A stretch of 5,621 bases of DNA from Leptospiraceae bacterium (GTDB taxonomy: Bacteria > Spirochaetota > Leptospiria > Leptospirales > Leptonemataceae), in NCBI GenBank assembly GCA_020440935.1, contig JAGRNC010000186.1:1-5621 (forward strand). Reading direction: 5' to 3'. The position numbers and the translations under genes were made by a program. The notes beneath the pieces are model-generated. The model ran no database searches, was not told the origin of the DNA, and saw nothing but the letters and a program-made list of their open reading frames with translations. Positions 1 to 5,621 of the stretch are shown in pieces. Every line of letters starts with the position of its first letter. Positions within the stretch are counted from its first letter, which is position 1.

Positions 1-447
1 GGTTCGGTTCCGATCAGTACTTCATCACTAACCAGCGGTAGACTATATTTAGCAAACATTGGAAAGTTCCAACGGGTGGCCAGGAGCTCCGCGCGCCTAT
101 CCTGGATGGTGGCGGAATTCATATGCGAACGATTGTACCATACACTCTCCGATTTGATCTATGTTCAATGCCGAAGTATTCGAGATCGCCTGGCCCTCCA
201 TCTTCGAGAAATGGCGCTGCAACTGGGACGCGCCACGAATATTCATCTTCCGATCTCGCAACAGGTACTTGCCGATGGCATTGGCACTTCCCGCGAAGTG
301 GTGGCACGTGCACTGCGCGAGATGCGCGATGAAGGGTGGCTGGAAACGGGACGCGAAGGCATCATGATTGCCGATATTCATCGCCTACCCGTTGGAGAAC
401 TTCCCATTTCGGCTCGCTACCCTGAGCCCGGCTCACAGAAGTCCTGA
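1..447 (+). CDS. Crp/Fnr-family transcriptional regulator, C-terminal part (5' end outside window)
   Basis: The reading frame is open from the first base, so the gene starts upstream and 148 codons are visible; a GTG at 76 is in frame but is not a believable start. The opening residues (about 1-35) look like the last strands of a cyclic-nucleotide-type sensor barrel. A long dimerisation-type helix follows (about 36-75, with RSIRDRLALHLREMA). Residues about 82-130 are a winged helix-turn-helix typical of Crp/Fnr proteins: LPISQQVLADGIGTSREVVARALREM would be the helix-turn-helix, followed by the wing DEGWLETGREGIMIADIHRL. A roughly 18-residue Pro-rich tail ends the protein. The ligand cannot be inferred because most of the sensor domain is missing; no Fnr cysteine cluster can be assessed. 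It should bind DNA as a dimer. Whether it controls the downstream hydrolase gene is unknown. The family call is confident, the target and effector are not. Confidence 0.85.
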   Translation, partial: GSVPISTSSLTSGRLYLANIGKFQRVARSSARLSWMVAEFICERLYHTLSDLIYVQCRSIRDRLALHLREMALQLGRATNIHLPISQQVLADGIGTSREVVARALREMRDEGWLETGREGIMIADIHRLPVGELPISARYPEPGSQKS

Positions 448-612
448 TTATAACGAAAGTGCAGCAGCCATAGAAATCTAAAGCTCAAATGTCAGCAGGC
501 ATATAGAACAGCGGCCGTCGGCCTTCCTGAGGATCCGTACCAAATGTTACATCCGGCCGTAGCATCTGTTCTTTTCCGATTTCCCGGATCGTGGTATTCT
601 ATTCCTTACCCT
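448..612. other. Intergenic spacer between regulator and hydrolase genes
   Basis: No gene is supported here. A short GGCC-GTC-GGCC inverted repeat near 513-524 has a three-base loop and no T-run, so it is a poor terminator. A possible -10-like TATTCT lies at 595-600, but the region 16-18 bases upstream (TTTTCC/TTTCCG) matches a -35 box poorly. The hydrolase frame stays open back to an ATG at 544, but that stretch looks non-coding and has no ribosome binding site. Confidence 0.5.
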
Positions 613-617
613 GGAGG
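613..617 (+). promoter_or_regulatory. Ribosome binding site deciding the hydrolase start
   Basis: GGAGG stands seven bases before the ATG at 625. It fixes the start there rather than at the in-frame ATG at 544, which has no such signal, and it places a hydrophobic export signal at the very N-terminus. Confidence 0.8.
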
Positions 618-624
618 AAAGAAA

Positions 625-1557
625 ATGAATAAACCTGGATACACTCACGGCCGGCCATCGATAGCGCTGGCGCTAGCTCTCATTCTGAGTCTTTTTGGCC
701 TTTCTCGTTGTTACTCGCCAGGCCGATCGCCGGCCTCGATGCCGCAGCAACCCGATCAAGTGCACTGGAATGAAGTCCTACAGCGCCCCCCGGTAATTCG
801 CTGGCGAATTCTCCAGACGGGCACCGTGCATGTTCCGCTGTCGGGCATGATGAACCTGGAAGATCCTAAAATGGCCGGCATGGAAGACAAACCCATTGAT
901 GTGCTTGTGATGGCGCATCTACTGCAAAGAAAGGACGGCGCTTTTTTAATCGATACCGGACTGGATGATTCATTCAGCCCCGGTCACAAAGCCAGGATGT
1001 GGGGGCCGCTGCTTCGCACTTATGTGCTGGACTGGCAACAGAACCCGGGCCAGGACCTGGGAAGCCAGTTGCAAAGACTGCAAATAACGCCAGAGGCTGT
1101 ATTCTTTACTCATTTGCATAGCGATCATACCGCCGGCGTTCCGGCGCTTTCCGAAGATACCGAATTCTACGTCGGCAAAGGCGATACATTCTACAACCTG
1201 CCCTTTATCTACAGGGTAACGCACCTGGACGGTGTGCAAACATTGCACGAGATCGATTGCGCCCACGCCACCCGGGCGCCGATCCTGGGGTCAGTCATCG
1301 ACATTTTTGGCGACGGATCACTCTGGGCCATTTGCACTCCTGGCCATTCCGCAGGCCACCTTTCCTACCTGGCGATTACCACCGACGGGCCCGTCCTTTT
1401 CACAGGGGATGCAAGCCACACAAGAAAAGGATTCGAAATGGGTATTGAACCTGGATGGGTGGACGATCGCGAAGAAGCGAAAAGAAGCCTGGAAAAACTA
1501 AGGAAGTTTGCCGCTACCTACCCCCAGGTTCGGGTCGTGTACGGCCATGAATTGTAG
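625..1557 (+). CDS. Exported metallo-beta-lactamase-fold hydrolase, N-acyl-homoserine lactonase-like
   Basis: A 310-residue protein. Residues 1-29 form an export signal: a weakly basic start, a hydrophobic stretch (11-26, IALALALILSLFGL), then LSRC with Cys29, which could be a relaxed lipobox (Arg at -1 is unusual) or could sit near a signal peptidase I site. The rest is a metallo-beta-lactamase fold with a full dinuclear metal set: THLHSDH (His163, His165, Asp167, His168), His241 in TPGHSAGH, Asp262 in GDAS and His308 in YGH. The order and flanking residues resemble the AiiA-type lactonase branch (FLIDTG at 107-112, LFTGDASHTRKGFE at 259-271). A lactone or other ester is therefore the likely substrate, acted on in the periplasm or at the membrane surface; actual AHL cleavage is inferred. 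In AiiA, a Tyr three residues after the bridging Asp takes part in catalysis; here that position is His265. The protein stops two residues after His308, with almost no tail. The start is chosen on GGAGG at 613. It may be transcribed independently and converges on lysS. Confidence 0.85.
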   Translation: MNKPGYTHGRPSIALALALILSLFGLSRCYSPGRSPASMPQQPDQVHWNEVLQRPPVIRWRILQTGTVHVPLSGMMNLEDPKMAGMEDKPIDVLVMAHLLQRKDGAFLIDTGLDDSFSPGHKARMWGPLLRTYVLDWQQNPGQDLGSQLQRLQITPEAVFFTHLHSDHTAGVPALSEDTEFYVGKGDTFYNLPFIYRVTHLDGVQTLHEIDCAHATRAPILGSVIDIFGDGSLWAICTPGHSAGHLSYLAITTDGPVLFTGDASHTRKGFEMGIEPGWVDDREEAKRSLEKLRKFAATYPQVRVVYGHEL

Positions 1558-1608
1558 CCGAAAGGCTGTTCTTAGCGGAGTATGGATGTGCGGCCTATTC
1601 GGGCCGCA
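1556..1608. terminator. Two small hairpins between the converging hydrolase and lysS ends (weak terminator candidates)
   Basis: AGCC-GAAA-GGCT (1556-1567) begins inside the hydrolase stop codon and is followed by GTTCTT, a poor T-run. A second, stronger inverted repeat, TGCGGCC and GGCCGCA around a six-base loop (1589-1608), overlaps the lysS stop codon. It has no T-run on either side. Either could help end transcription from the two converging genes, but neither is a classical intrinsic terminator. Confidence 0.3.
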
Positions 1609-3172
1609 TCAATGGAAACAGGATTGTATCGCGGATGGAACGCGAATTGGTAAGCAACATTACCAGACGGTCGATGCCAATGCCCATACCTCCAGCCGGA
1701 GGCATTCCGTATTCCAGGGCACGAATGTAATCCAGGTCCATGTATCCCGCCTCTTCGTCGCCTGCTTCGCGCATCTCTACCTGCTTCTGGAATCGTTCCC
1801 TCTGGTCCAGTGGGTCGTTCAGCTCGGAAAATGCATTTCCCAGTTCGCGCCCGGTAATGTAAGGCTCAAAGCGGTCCACCACAGCGGGATTTTCCGGATT
1901 TGCTTTTGCCAGCGGCGATAGCTCCCTGGGGAACTCGGTAATAAACACTGGTTGAATCAGATTTGCTTCTACCTTTTCATCAAAGAGACATTCGGCCACT
2001 TTCCAAACGCTATCGCATGCCTGCAGATCCTTATCGGAAACGCCAGCCGACTTTGCCTTGGCCTTTAGATCGTTCAAATCGGAATCGGCGCGAACACGGA
2101 TCCCCGAATGCTGCTCGATTGCATCCACGTAGGCAATCCGAGGCCAGGGAGGAGTCAGGTCAATTTCCAGGTCACCGTAGGGGATCTTTAGCTTTCCGTG
2201 GACTTCCTGGGTTACGCCTGTGATGAGCGCTTCGCAAAGTTCGAGCATTGATTGCATAGAACCGTACGATTCGTAGACCTCGAGCATCGTGAATTCAGGG
2301 TTATGCTTGTACGAAATCCCTTCGTTTCTAAAGTTTCGATTGATTTCAAAGACCCGCGGAATTCCGCCCACAAGCAAGCGCTTTAGATATAGTTCGGGAG
2401 CGATGCGCAGAAATAGCTCCATATCCAGCGCATTGTGGTGGGTAACGAAAGGCCGGGCCGATGCCCCGCCAGGAATAACATGCATCATCGGAGTTTCCAC
2501 TTCTAGAAACTGCCGTTGCTCCAGAAAGTTGCGAATCCAGGAAATGATCCGGCTGCGAATACGAAAGGTCTCCCGCACTTCAGGATTTACAATTAGATCA
2601 ACATAGCGCTGCCGATAACGCTGCTCTTTGTCGGCAAAGGCATCGTACACTTTGCCATCGGCTTCTTTGACCACCGGTAGCGGACGAAGGCACTTGGATA
2701 CCAGCTCTAATTCCGTGACATGGAGGGTACGTTCGCCCATTTTGGTTACGAAAGGGTAGCCAGCGACTCCGACGATGTCCCCCAGATCCAGGGATTTGAA
2801 GACATCAAAATTAATGCCAGGTTCATCCTTGCGCCCGTAGATTTGAATTCTTCCAGACTCATCTACCAGATCCATGAATCCGGCTTTGCCCATCATTCGC
2901 TTGGAACGAATTCTTCCGCCAAGCTTAAAGACGGGCTGGCTTTCCAGATCCTTTTCGGGAAGGGCATGGACATCCGACGCTTTTGCCTCGGGCCTGAAAT
3001 GCTTCTGGTAGGGATCATAGCCGTTGGCTCTTAACTTTTCGAGCTTTTCCAGTCGTGTTTCATACAGATCGCCAGCTTCGCTCTCGGATGGAGGAGCGGG
3101 CGAATTTTGGGCGGGGGCCTTACTGGAGTTATCCTTCTTCTGGTTCTTACCTTTTGCGCTGGAATCTGACAC
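1595..3172 (-). CDS. lysS: Lysyl-tRNA synthetase, class II (LysS)
   Basis: This cytoplasmic enzyme charges tRNA-Lys with lysine using ATP. With the GTG start at 3172 it has 525 residues, slightly longer than the usual ~500. Residues 1-33 are a polar Lys/Ser/Pro-rich extension. The conserved part begins at about residue 36 (LYETRLEKLEKLRANGYDPY). An OB-fold anticodon-binding domain covers about 80-165 (GGRIRSKRMMGKAGFMDL). The class II catalytic domain follows with motif 1 (FLEVETPMM, 222-230), then GGASARPF and the ELYLKRLLVGG segment, motif 2 (FRNEGISYKHNPEFTMLE, 281-298) and motif 3 (GMGIGIDRL, about 495-503). All are intact, so it should be active. GGGAGG five bases before the GTG supports this start; an in-frame GTG at 3235 would add 21 residues that look unlike the family. 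It is divergent from the M23 gene and convergent with the hydrolase gene. Confidence 0.97.
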   Translation of the reverse strand: MSDSSAKGKNQKKDNSSKAPAQNSPAPPSESEAGDLYETRLEKLEKLRANGYDPYQKHFRPEAKASDVHALPEKDLESQPVFKLGGRIRSKRMMGKAGFMDLVDESGRIQIYGRKDEPGINFDVFKSLDLGDIVGVAGYPFVTKMGERTLHVTELELVSKCLRPLPVVKEADGKVYDAFADKEQRYRQRYVDLIVNPEVRETFRIRSRIISWIRNFLEQRQFLEVETPMMHVIPGGASARPFVTHHNALDMELFLRIAPELYLKRLLVGGIPRVFEINRNFRNEGISYKHNPEFTMLEVYESYGSMQSMLELCEALITGVTQEVHGKLKIPYGDLEIDLTPPWPRIAYVDAIEQHSGIRVRADSDLNDLKAKAKSAGVSDKDLQACDSVWKVAECLFDEKVEANLIQPVFITEFPRELSPLAKANPENPAVVDRFEPYITGRELGNAFSELNDPLDQRERFQKQVEMREAGDEEAGYMDLDYIRALEYGMPPAGGMGIGIDRLVMLLTNSRSIRDTILFPLMRPE

Positions 3173-3177
3173 GGTTG

Positions 3178-3182
3178 CCTCC
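3178..3182 (-). promoter_or_regulatory. Ribosome binding site deciding the lysS start
   Basis: On the minus strand GGAGG (within AGGGAGG) lies five bases before the GTG at 3172-3170. The alternative GTG at 3235 has AGGGA directly abutting the codon, which is too close to work well, so the shorter protein is preferred. Confidence 0.7.
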
Positions 3183-3264
3183 CTGTCCGAGCAAGAACTG
3201 ACAGGGGCGAGCGTCGTAAACTGAAAAAAGACCACTCCCTGCCCAAGTCCTGGCCTCCGCCCCT

Positions 3265-3282
3265 GGTAAGGGATTCATTACC
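3265..3282. promoter_or_regulatory. GGTAA-N8-TTACC dyad in the lysS/M23 divergent region
   Basis: A perfect five-base inverted repeat with an eight-base centre lies between the two divergently transcribed genes. The spacing of the half-sites suits a dimeric DNA-binding protein, so an operator is possible. It may also be chance; only one copy is seen in the window and no regulator can be named. Confidence 0.2.
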
Positions 3283-3297
3283 CTCCGGGAATGCGGG

Positions 3298-3328
3298 TTG
3301 ACATGACGGGTGCTATAGAAATCATAAC
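3298..3328 (+). promoter_or_regulatory. Possible sigma-70-type promoter near the M23 gene start
   Basis: TTGACA at 3298-3303 is a perfect -35 consensus. The best -10 match at a workable distance is CATAAC (3323-3328, four of six, 19-base spacer). The predicted transcript would begin at about 3335, just after the chosen start codon, which conflicts with that start. Either the box is fortuitous or translation begins further down, for example at the ATG at 3408. Confidence 0.2.
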
Positions 3329-3332
3329 TAAT

Positions 3333-4355
3333 ATGGGCCTATTCTCTCGGTTGCAGGACTCCCTGGATCGCAATGTGCGCCAGCCGGGCCAGGAAAGGCT
3401 AACAATCATGGTCATTCCTCATGGCCAGGAAAAGATTTTCTCCCTTCAATTGAACTGGCTCATGATCGCCTTTCTCAGCGGCATTCTCATGCTTGCTGTG
3501 GGGCTTTCGGTGTACGGACTTTACCTCCACCATTCCAGACAGCGTGAAATTCAGCGGCTGAAGGATATGTATGGTCTGAATTACACCGCCACGCTGAAGA
3601 TCCAGGAGCAAACGCGCGGTCTTAGAGATTTGCAGGAGCAGGTCTCCACGAATCTGGAGAAGATTGCAGTTACTCTTGGAAGCGAACCCGAAGATATGGA
3701 AAGCCTGGTGGGTCTGTCGGACGCGCGCAGTCGTGCTTCGGGTGCTTTGTTTCGGGAAATCAACAGCCGAATTGATATGGCTCCAGGAAGCCGCTACCTG
3801 GAGCCAACCTATGGAATGAAGACTTTGAATACGTACCTGGAGGATCGATCCAGGCTACTGGAATCCACTGCTTTTCGGATTAAACAAGGCATCTCTGTAT
3901 ATCGAACCATTCCTCTGGGCCGGCCAGGAACGTACAATTTCTGGGATTCGTCCCGATACGGTATGCGCATCGATCCAATCACCCGCGCTATCATGGAATT
4001 CCACTCGGGCTTCGACATGAGCGGGCCCCATGGAACTCCGATTAATGCCACAGCGGATGGAGTCGTGGATCGTGTGCTGGTGTACGACCCAGGCTACGGG
4101 AATGCAGTGATCATTCGACATGCGAATGGGTTCTACTCGATGTACGCGCATTTGTATCGCCCGCTCGTTAAAACGGGGCAGCCAATCTACAAAGGTCAGC
4201 AAATCGGATTGATGGGACGCACCGGGCGAGTGACCGGTACGCACGTGCACTATGAGGTTTGGATAGGCGATGGCAAGCGGGTAGATCCTCTACCCTACGT
4301 ATGCGGCACCGACCTGGACAGCGCGACCTGCCAGAGCTATCTTGCTGAAAACTAA
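3333..4355 (+). CDS. Membrane-anchored LytM/M23 peptidoglycan endopeptidase
   Basis: With the start at 3333 this is a 340-residue protein. A short basic cytoplasmic segment (1-40) is followed by one transmembrane helix (about 42-62, WLMIAFLSGILMLAVGLSVYG) with no cleavage site, then a periplasmic helical, probably coiled-coil stalk (about 66-112). A linker leads to a C-terminal M23 domain (about 205-325). The zinc ligands are all present: His224 and Asp228 in FHSGFDMS, and His306 in GTHVHYEV; His273 (YAHL) and His304 complete the active site. It should therefore be a functional enzyme cutting peptide cross-links in peptidoglycan, anchored at the inner membrane. Cys324 and Cys333 near the C-terminus could form a disulphide. 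The start is uncertain: ATGs at 3291, 3303, 3333 and 3408 are in frame. MGLFSRLQDS is the most natural N-terminus but lacks a Shine-Dalgarno; 3408 has AGGAAAGG about nine bases upstream. It lies upstream of carB on the same strand, 183 bases apart. Confidence 0.9.
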   Translation: MGLFSRLQDSLDRNVRQPGQERLTIMVIPHGQEKIFSLQLNWLMIAFLSGILMLAVGLSVYGLYLHHSRQREIQRLKDMYGLNYTATLKIQEQTRGLRDLQEQVSTNLEKIAVTLGSEPEDMESLVGLSDARSRASGALFREINSRIDMAPGSRYLEPTYGMKTLNTYLEDRSRLLESTAFRIKQGISVYRTIPLGRPGTYNFWDSSRYGMRIDPITRAIMEFHSGFDMSGPHGTPINATADGVVDRVLVYDPGYGNAVIIRHANGFYSMYAHLYRPLVKTGQPIYKGQQIGLMGRTGRVTGTHVHYEVWIGDGKRVDPLPYVCGTDLDSATCQSYLAEN

Positions 4356-4538
4356 TGTATAGAAACCGGGCAAGTTGCCGGGGCAAGGCGGAAAGCAGCC
4401 TAAAGGGCCGACCCTCTGCCGAAAGTTACGACATATTCTAATCACCGCCCACCGAAAAATCCATCGACCGATGGCTACGGTGCTCCGCACAAATACTCAT
4501 GGACAGTCCAACCCACCCGGGCGATCCTGTCATCGCCT
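4356..4538 (+). other. Intergenic spacer / possible structured leader upstream of carB
   Basis: No gene is seen. Several inverted repeats occur in a row: CCGG arms at 4366-4381; a nested set at 4389-4421 (CGG/CCG, CAG/CTG and GGG-CCGA-CCC); a two-tier hairpin at 4450-4482 (outer CACCG/CGGTG, internal loop, inner CCATC-GACC-GATGG); and GACAG/CTGTC at 4502-4531, enclosing CCCGGG and ending seven bases before the carB ATG. None is followed by a T-run, so no intrinsic terminator is evident. A structured 5' leader controlling carB is possible but unproven; it does not match any riboswitch I recognise. Confidence 0.35.
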
Positions 4539-5621
4539 ATGCCTCGCAGAAACGACATTCAATCCATTCTTATTCCCGGTAGCGGACCCATTATCATTGG
4601 CCAGGCGTGCGAATTCGACTATAGCGGCACGCAGGCCTGTCGCGTGCTTAAGAAAGAGGGCTATCGCACAATCCTATTCAATAGCAATCCGGCCACCATC
4701 ATGACCGATCCGTCTTTATCGGATGCCACTTACATTGAACCCATGACTCCGGAAATCATGATTCAGATCCTGGATAAAGAGAAGCCCGATGCAATTCTAC
4801 CCACGGTAGGCGGACAGACAGCGCTTAACCTGGTAATGGAACTCAATCGCAGAGGAGAGATCGAAAAGCGTGGCATCAAACTCATTGGAGCCAACGTTGA
4901 AGCCATTGAGAAAGCAGAGAGTCGATCGCGGTTCAAGCAGGCGATGAAAGACATTGGCCTGGCCGTTCCGGAATCCGAGCTGTGCGACACGTATTCGCAG
5001 GCGCTGGAATTTCGCCAGAGAATGGGCCTACCTCTGATTATTCGACCTTCGTTTACTCTGGGCGGTACCGGAGGCGGCATGGCCTTCGATGATGCGCAAT
5101 TCGAAGATATCTGTAAAGGCGGGCTCGATGCATCGCCCACCCATCAGATTCTGGTAGAACAATCCATTCTTGGTTGGAAAGAGTACGAGCTGGAAGTTAT
5201 GCGCGATCTCGCAGATAACGTGGTAATCATCTGCAGTATCGAAAACCTGGATCCCATGGGTGTTCACACAGGCGATTCCATTACGGTGGCTCCGCAACAG
5301 ACTCTTTCTGATGTGCAATACCAGATTATGCGCGATGCTTCGCTGCAGATCATCCGTGAAATCGGTGTAGAAACCGGCGGCTCCAATATCCAGTTCGCCA
5401 TTAATCCCGCAAACGGCGAATTGGCTGTCATTGAGATGAATCCGCGGGTGAGCCGCTCCTCGGCGCTGGCAAGCAAGGCCACCGGATTTCCCATCGCAAA
5501 AATTGCGGCACTTCTCGCTGTGGGCTACACTCTGGATGAAATCTCCAATGATATTACCGGCGTTACTCCAGCAAGCTTTGAGCCTACCATCGACTATGTA
5601 GTTACCAAAATCCCCAGGTTT
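4539..5621 (+). CDS. carB: Carbamoyl-phosphate synthetase large subunit, N-terminal third (3' end outside window)
   Basis: The first 361 residues of a protein normally about 1,070 long; the frame is open to the last base. CarB makes carbamoyl phosphate from bicarbonate, ammonia (from glutamine via the CarA subunit) and two ATP, feeding pyrimidine and arginine synthesis in the cytoplasm. The visible part is the carboxyphosphate-forming half: a pre-ATP-grasp fold (about 1-127, with GPIIIGQACEFDYSGTQA and NSNPATIMTDP) and most of an ATP-grasp domain. Arg129, Arg169, the loop GGTGGG (175-180), Glu215, Gln285, Glu299, Asn301 and Arg303 match the E. coli nucleotide- and metal-binding residues at the same numbers, so there is no insertion or deletion. 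The start MPRRNDIQSIL is the usual family N-terminus. Pro13 in LIPGSGP stands where most homologues I recall have a hydrophobic residue. No Shine-Dalgarno is visible before the ATG. No carA is seen here. Confidence 0.97.
   Translation, partial: MPRRNDIQSILIPGSGPIIIGQACEFDYSGTQACRVLKKEGYRTILFNSNPATIMTDPSLSDATYIEPMTPEIMIQILDKEKPDAILPTVGGQTALNLVMELNRRGEIEKRGIKLIGANVEAIEKAESRSRFKQAMKDIGLAVPESELCDTYSQALEFRQRMGLPLIIRPSFTLGGTGGGMAFDDAQFEDICKGGLDASPTHQILVEQSILGWKEYELEVMRDLADNVVIICSIENLDPMGVHTGDSITVAPQQTLSDVQYQIMRDASLQIIREIGVETGGSNIQFAINPANGELAVIEMNPRVSRSSALASKATGFPIAKIAALLAVGYTLDEISNDITGVTPASFEPTIDYVVTKIPRF

Noticed and set aside
1..20. tRNA T-arm-like GGTTCGGTTCC at the left edge
   Set aside because: No acceptor or anticodon arm is present in the window, and the bases fit the open reading frame of the Crp/Fnr-type protein.
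544..624. N-terminal extension of the hydrolase from the ATG at 544
   Set aside because: No ribosome binding site precedes it, and the extra 27 residues would bury the export signal. GGAGG before the ATG at 625 is clearly better.
1508..1921. Plus-strand 137-codon open frame
   Set aside because: It lies mostly antisense to the conserved 3' end of lysS and has no recognisable domain; it is a shadow of lysS and the hydrolase end.
3173..3235. Longer LysS from the GTG at 3235
   Set aside because: Its AGGGA directly touches the start codon, the added residues are unlike the family, and the GTG at 3172 has a well-placed GGAGG.
4356..4538. RNase P RNA, tmRNA or known riboswitch in the carB leader
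   Set aside because: The conserved cores of these RNAs, such as the GAGGAAAGTCC element of RNase P RNA, are absent on either strand, and the stretch is too short for RNase P RNA.
4375..4704. Plus-strand 109-codon open frame crossing the carB start
   Set aside because: It overlaps the conserved CarB N-terminus in another frame, has no ribosome binding site and resembles no known protein.
4763..5494. Minus-strand open frames opposite carB
   Set aside because: They run antisense to a strongly conserved CarB frame and read as low-information shadows.
1..5621. A novel multi-gene system, mobile element or CRISPR array
   Set aside because: All genes but the hydrolase are common housekeeping or widespread families on mixed strands. 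No direct-repeat array, terminal inverted repeats, transposase or integrase is visible.

Overview
This window reads as ordinary chromosomal DNA from a Gram-negative-type bacterium of moderate GC content, with five protein-coding genes: two cut by the window edges and three complete. The style of the membrane-anchored M23 protein and of LysS suggests a spirochaete, possibly a Leptospira-like lineage. That is recalled family resemblance, not a search result, and should be held loosely. I see no insertion sequence, CRISPR array, tRNA or rRNA, integrase, or phage or defence module.

Layout. Positions 1-447 (+) hold the C-terminal half of a Crp/Fnr-type transcription factor. Next is a 177-nt spacer. 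Positions 625-1557 (+) encode an exported metallo-beta-lactamase-fold hydrolase of the N-acyl-homoserine-lactone-lactonase type, with all seven metal ligands. It converges with lysS (1595-3172, -), the class II lysyl-tRNA synthetase, across a 37-nt gap. lysS in turn diverges from a complete membrane-anchored LytM/M23 peptidoglycan endopeptidase gene (about 3333-4355, +). After a 183-nt spacer rich in inverted repeats comes the 5' third of carB (4539-5621, +), the large subunit of carbamoyl-phosphate synthetase, which runs off the right edge.

How the genes relate. They do not form one pathway. LysS serves translation, CarB supplies carbamoyl phosphate for pyrimidine and arginine synthesis, and the M23 protein acts on the cell wall. 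The Crp-like regulator and the hydrolase share a strand but not an obvious operon. The points most worth a second look are the lactonase-like hydrolase (His where AiiA has its active-site Tyr, an unusual export signal, and an end two residues after the last metal ligand) and the potentially structured leader upstream of carB, whose start codon has no visible ribosome binding site. I found no convincing previously undescribed multi-gene system.
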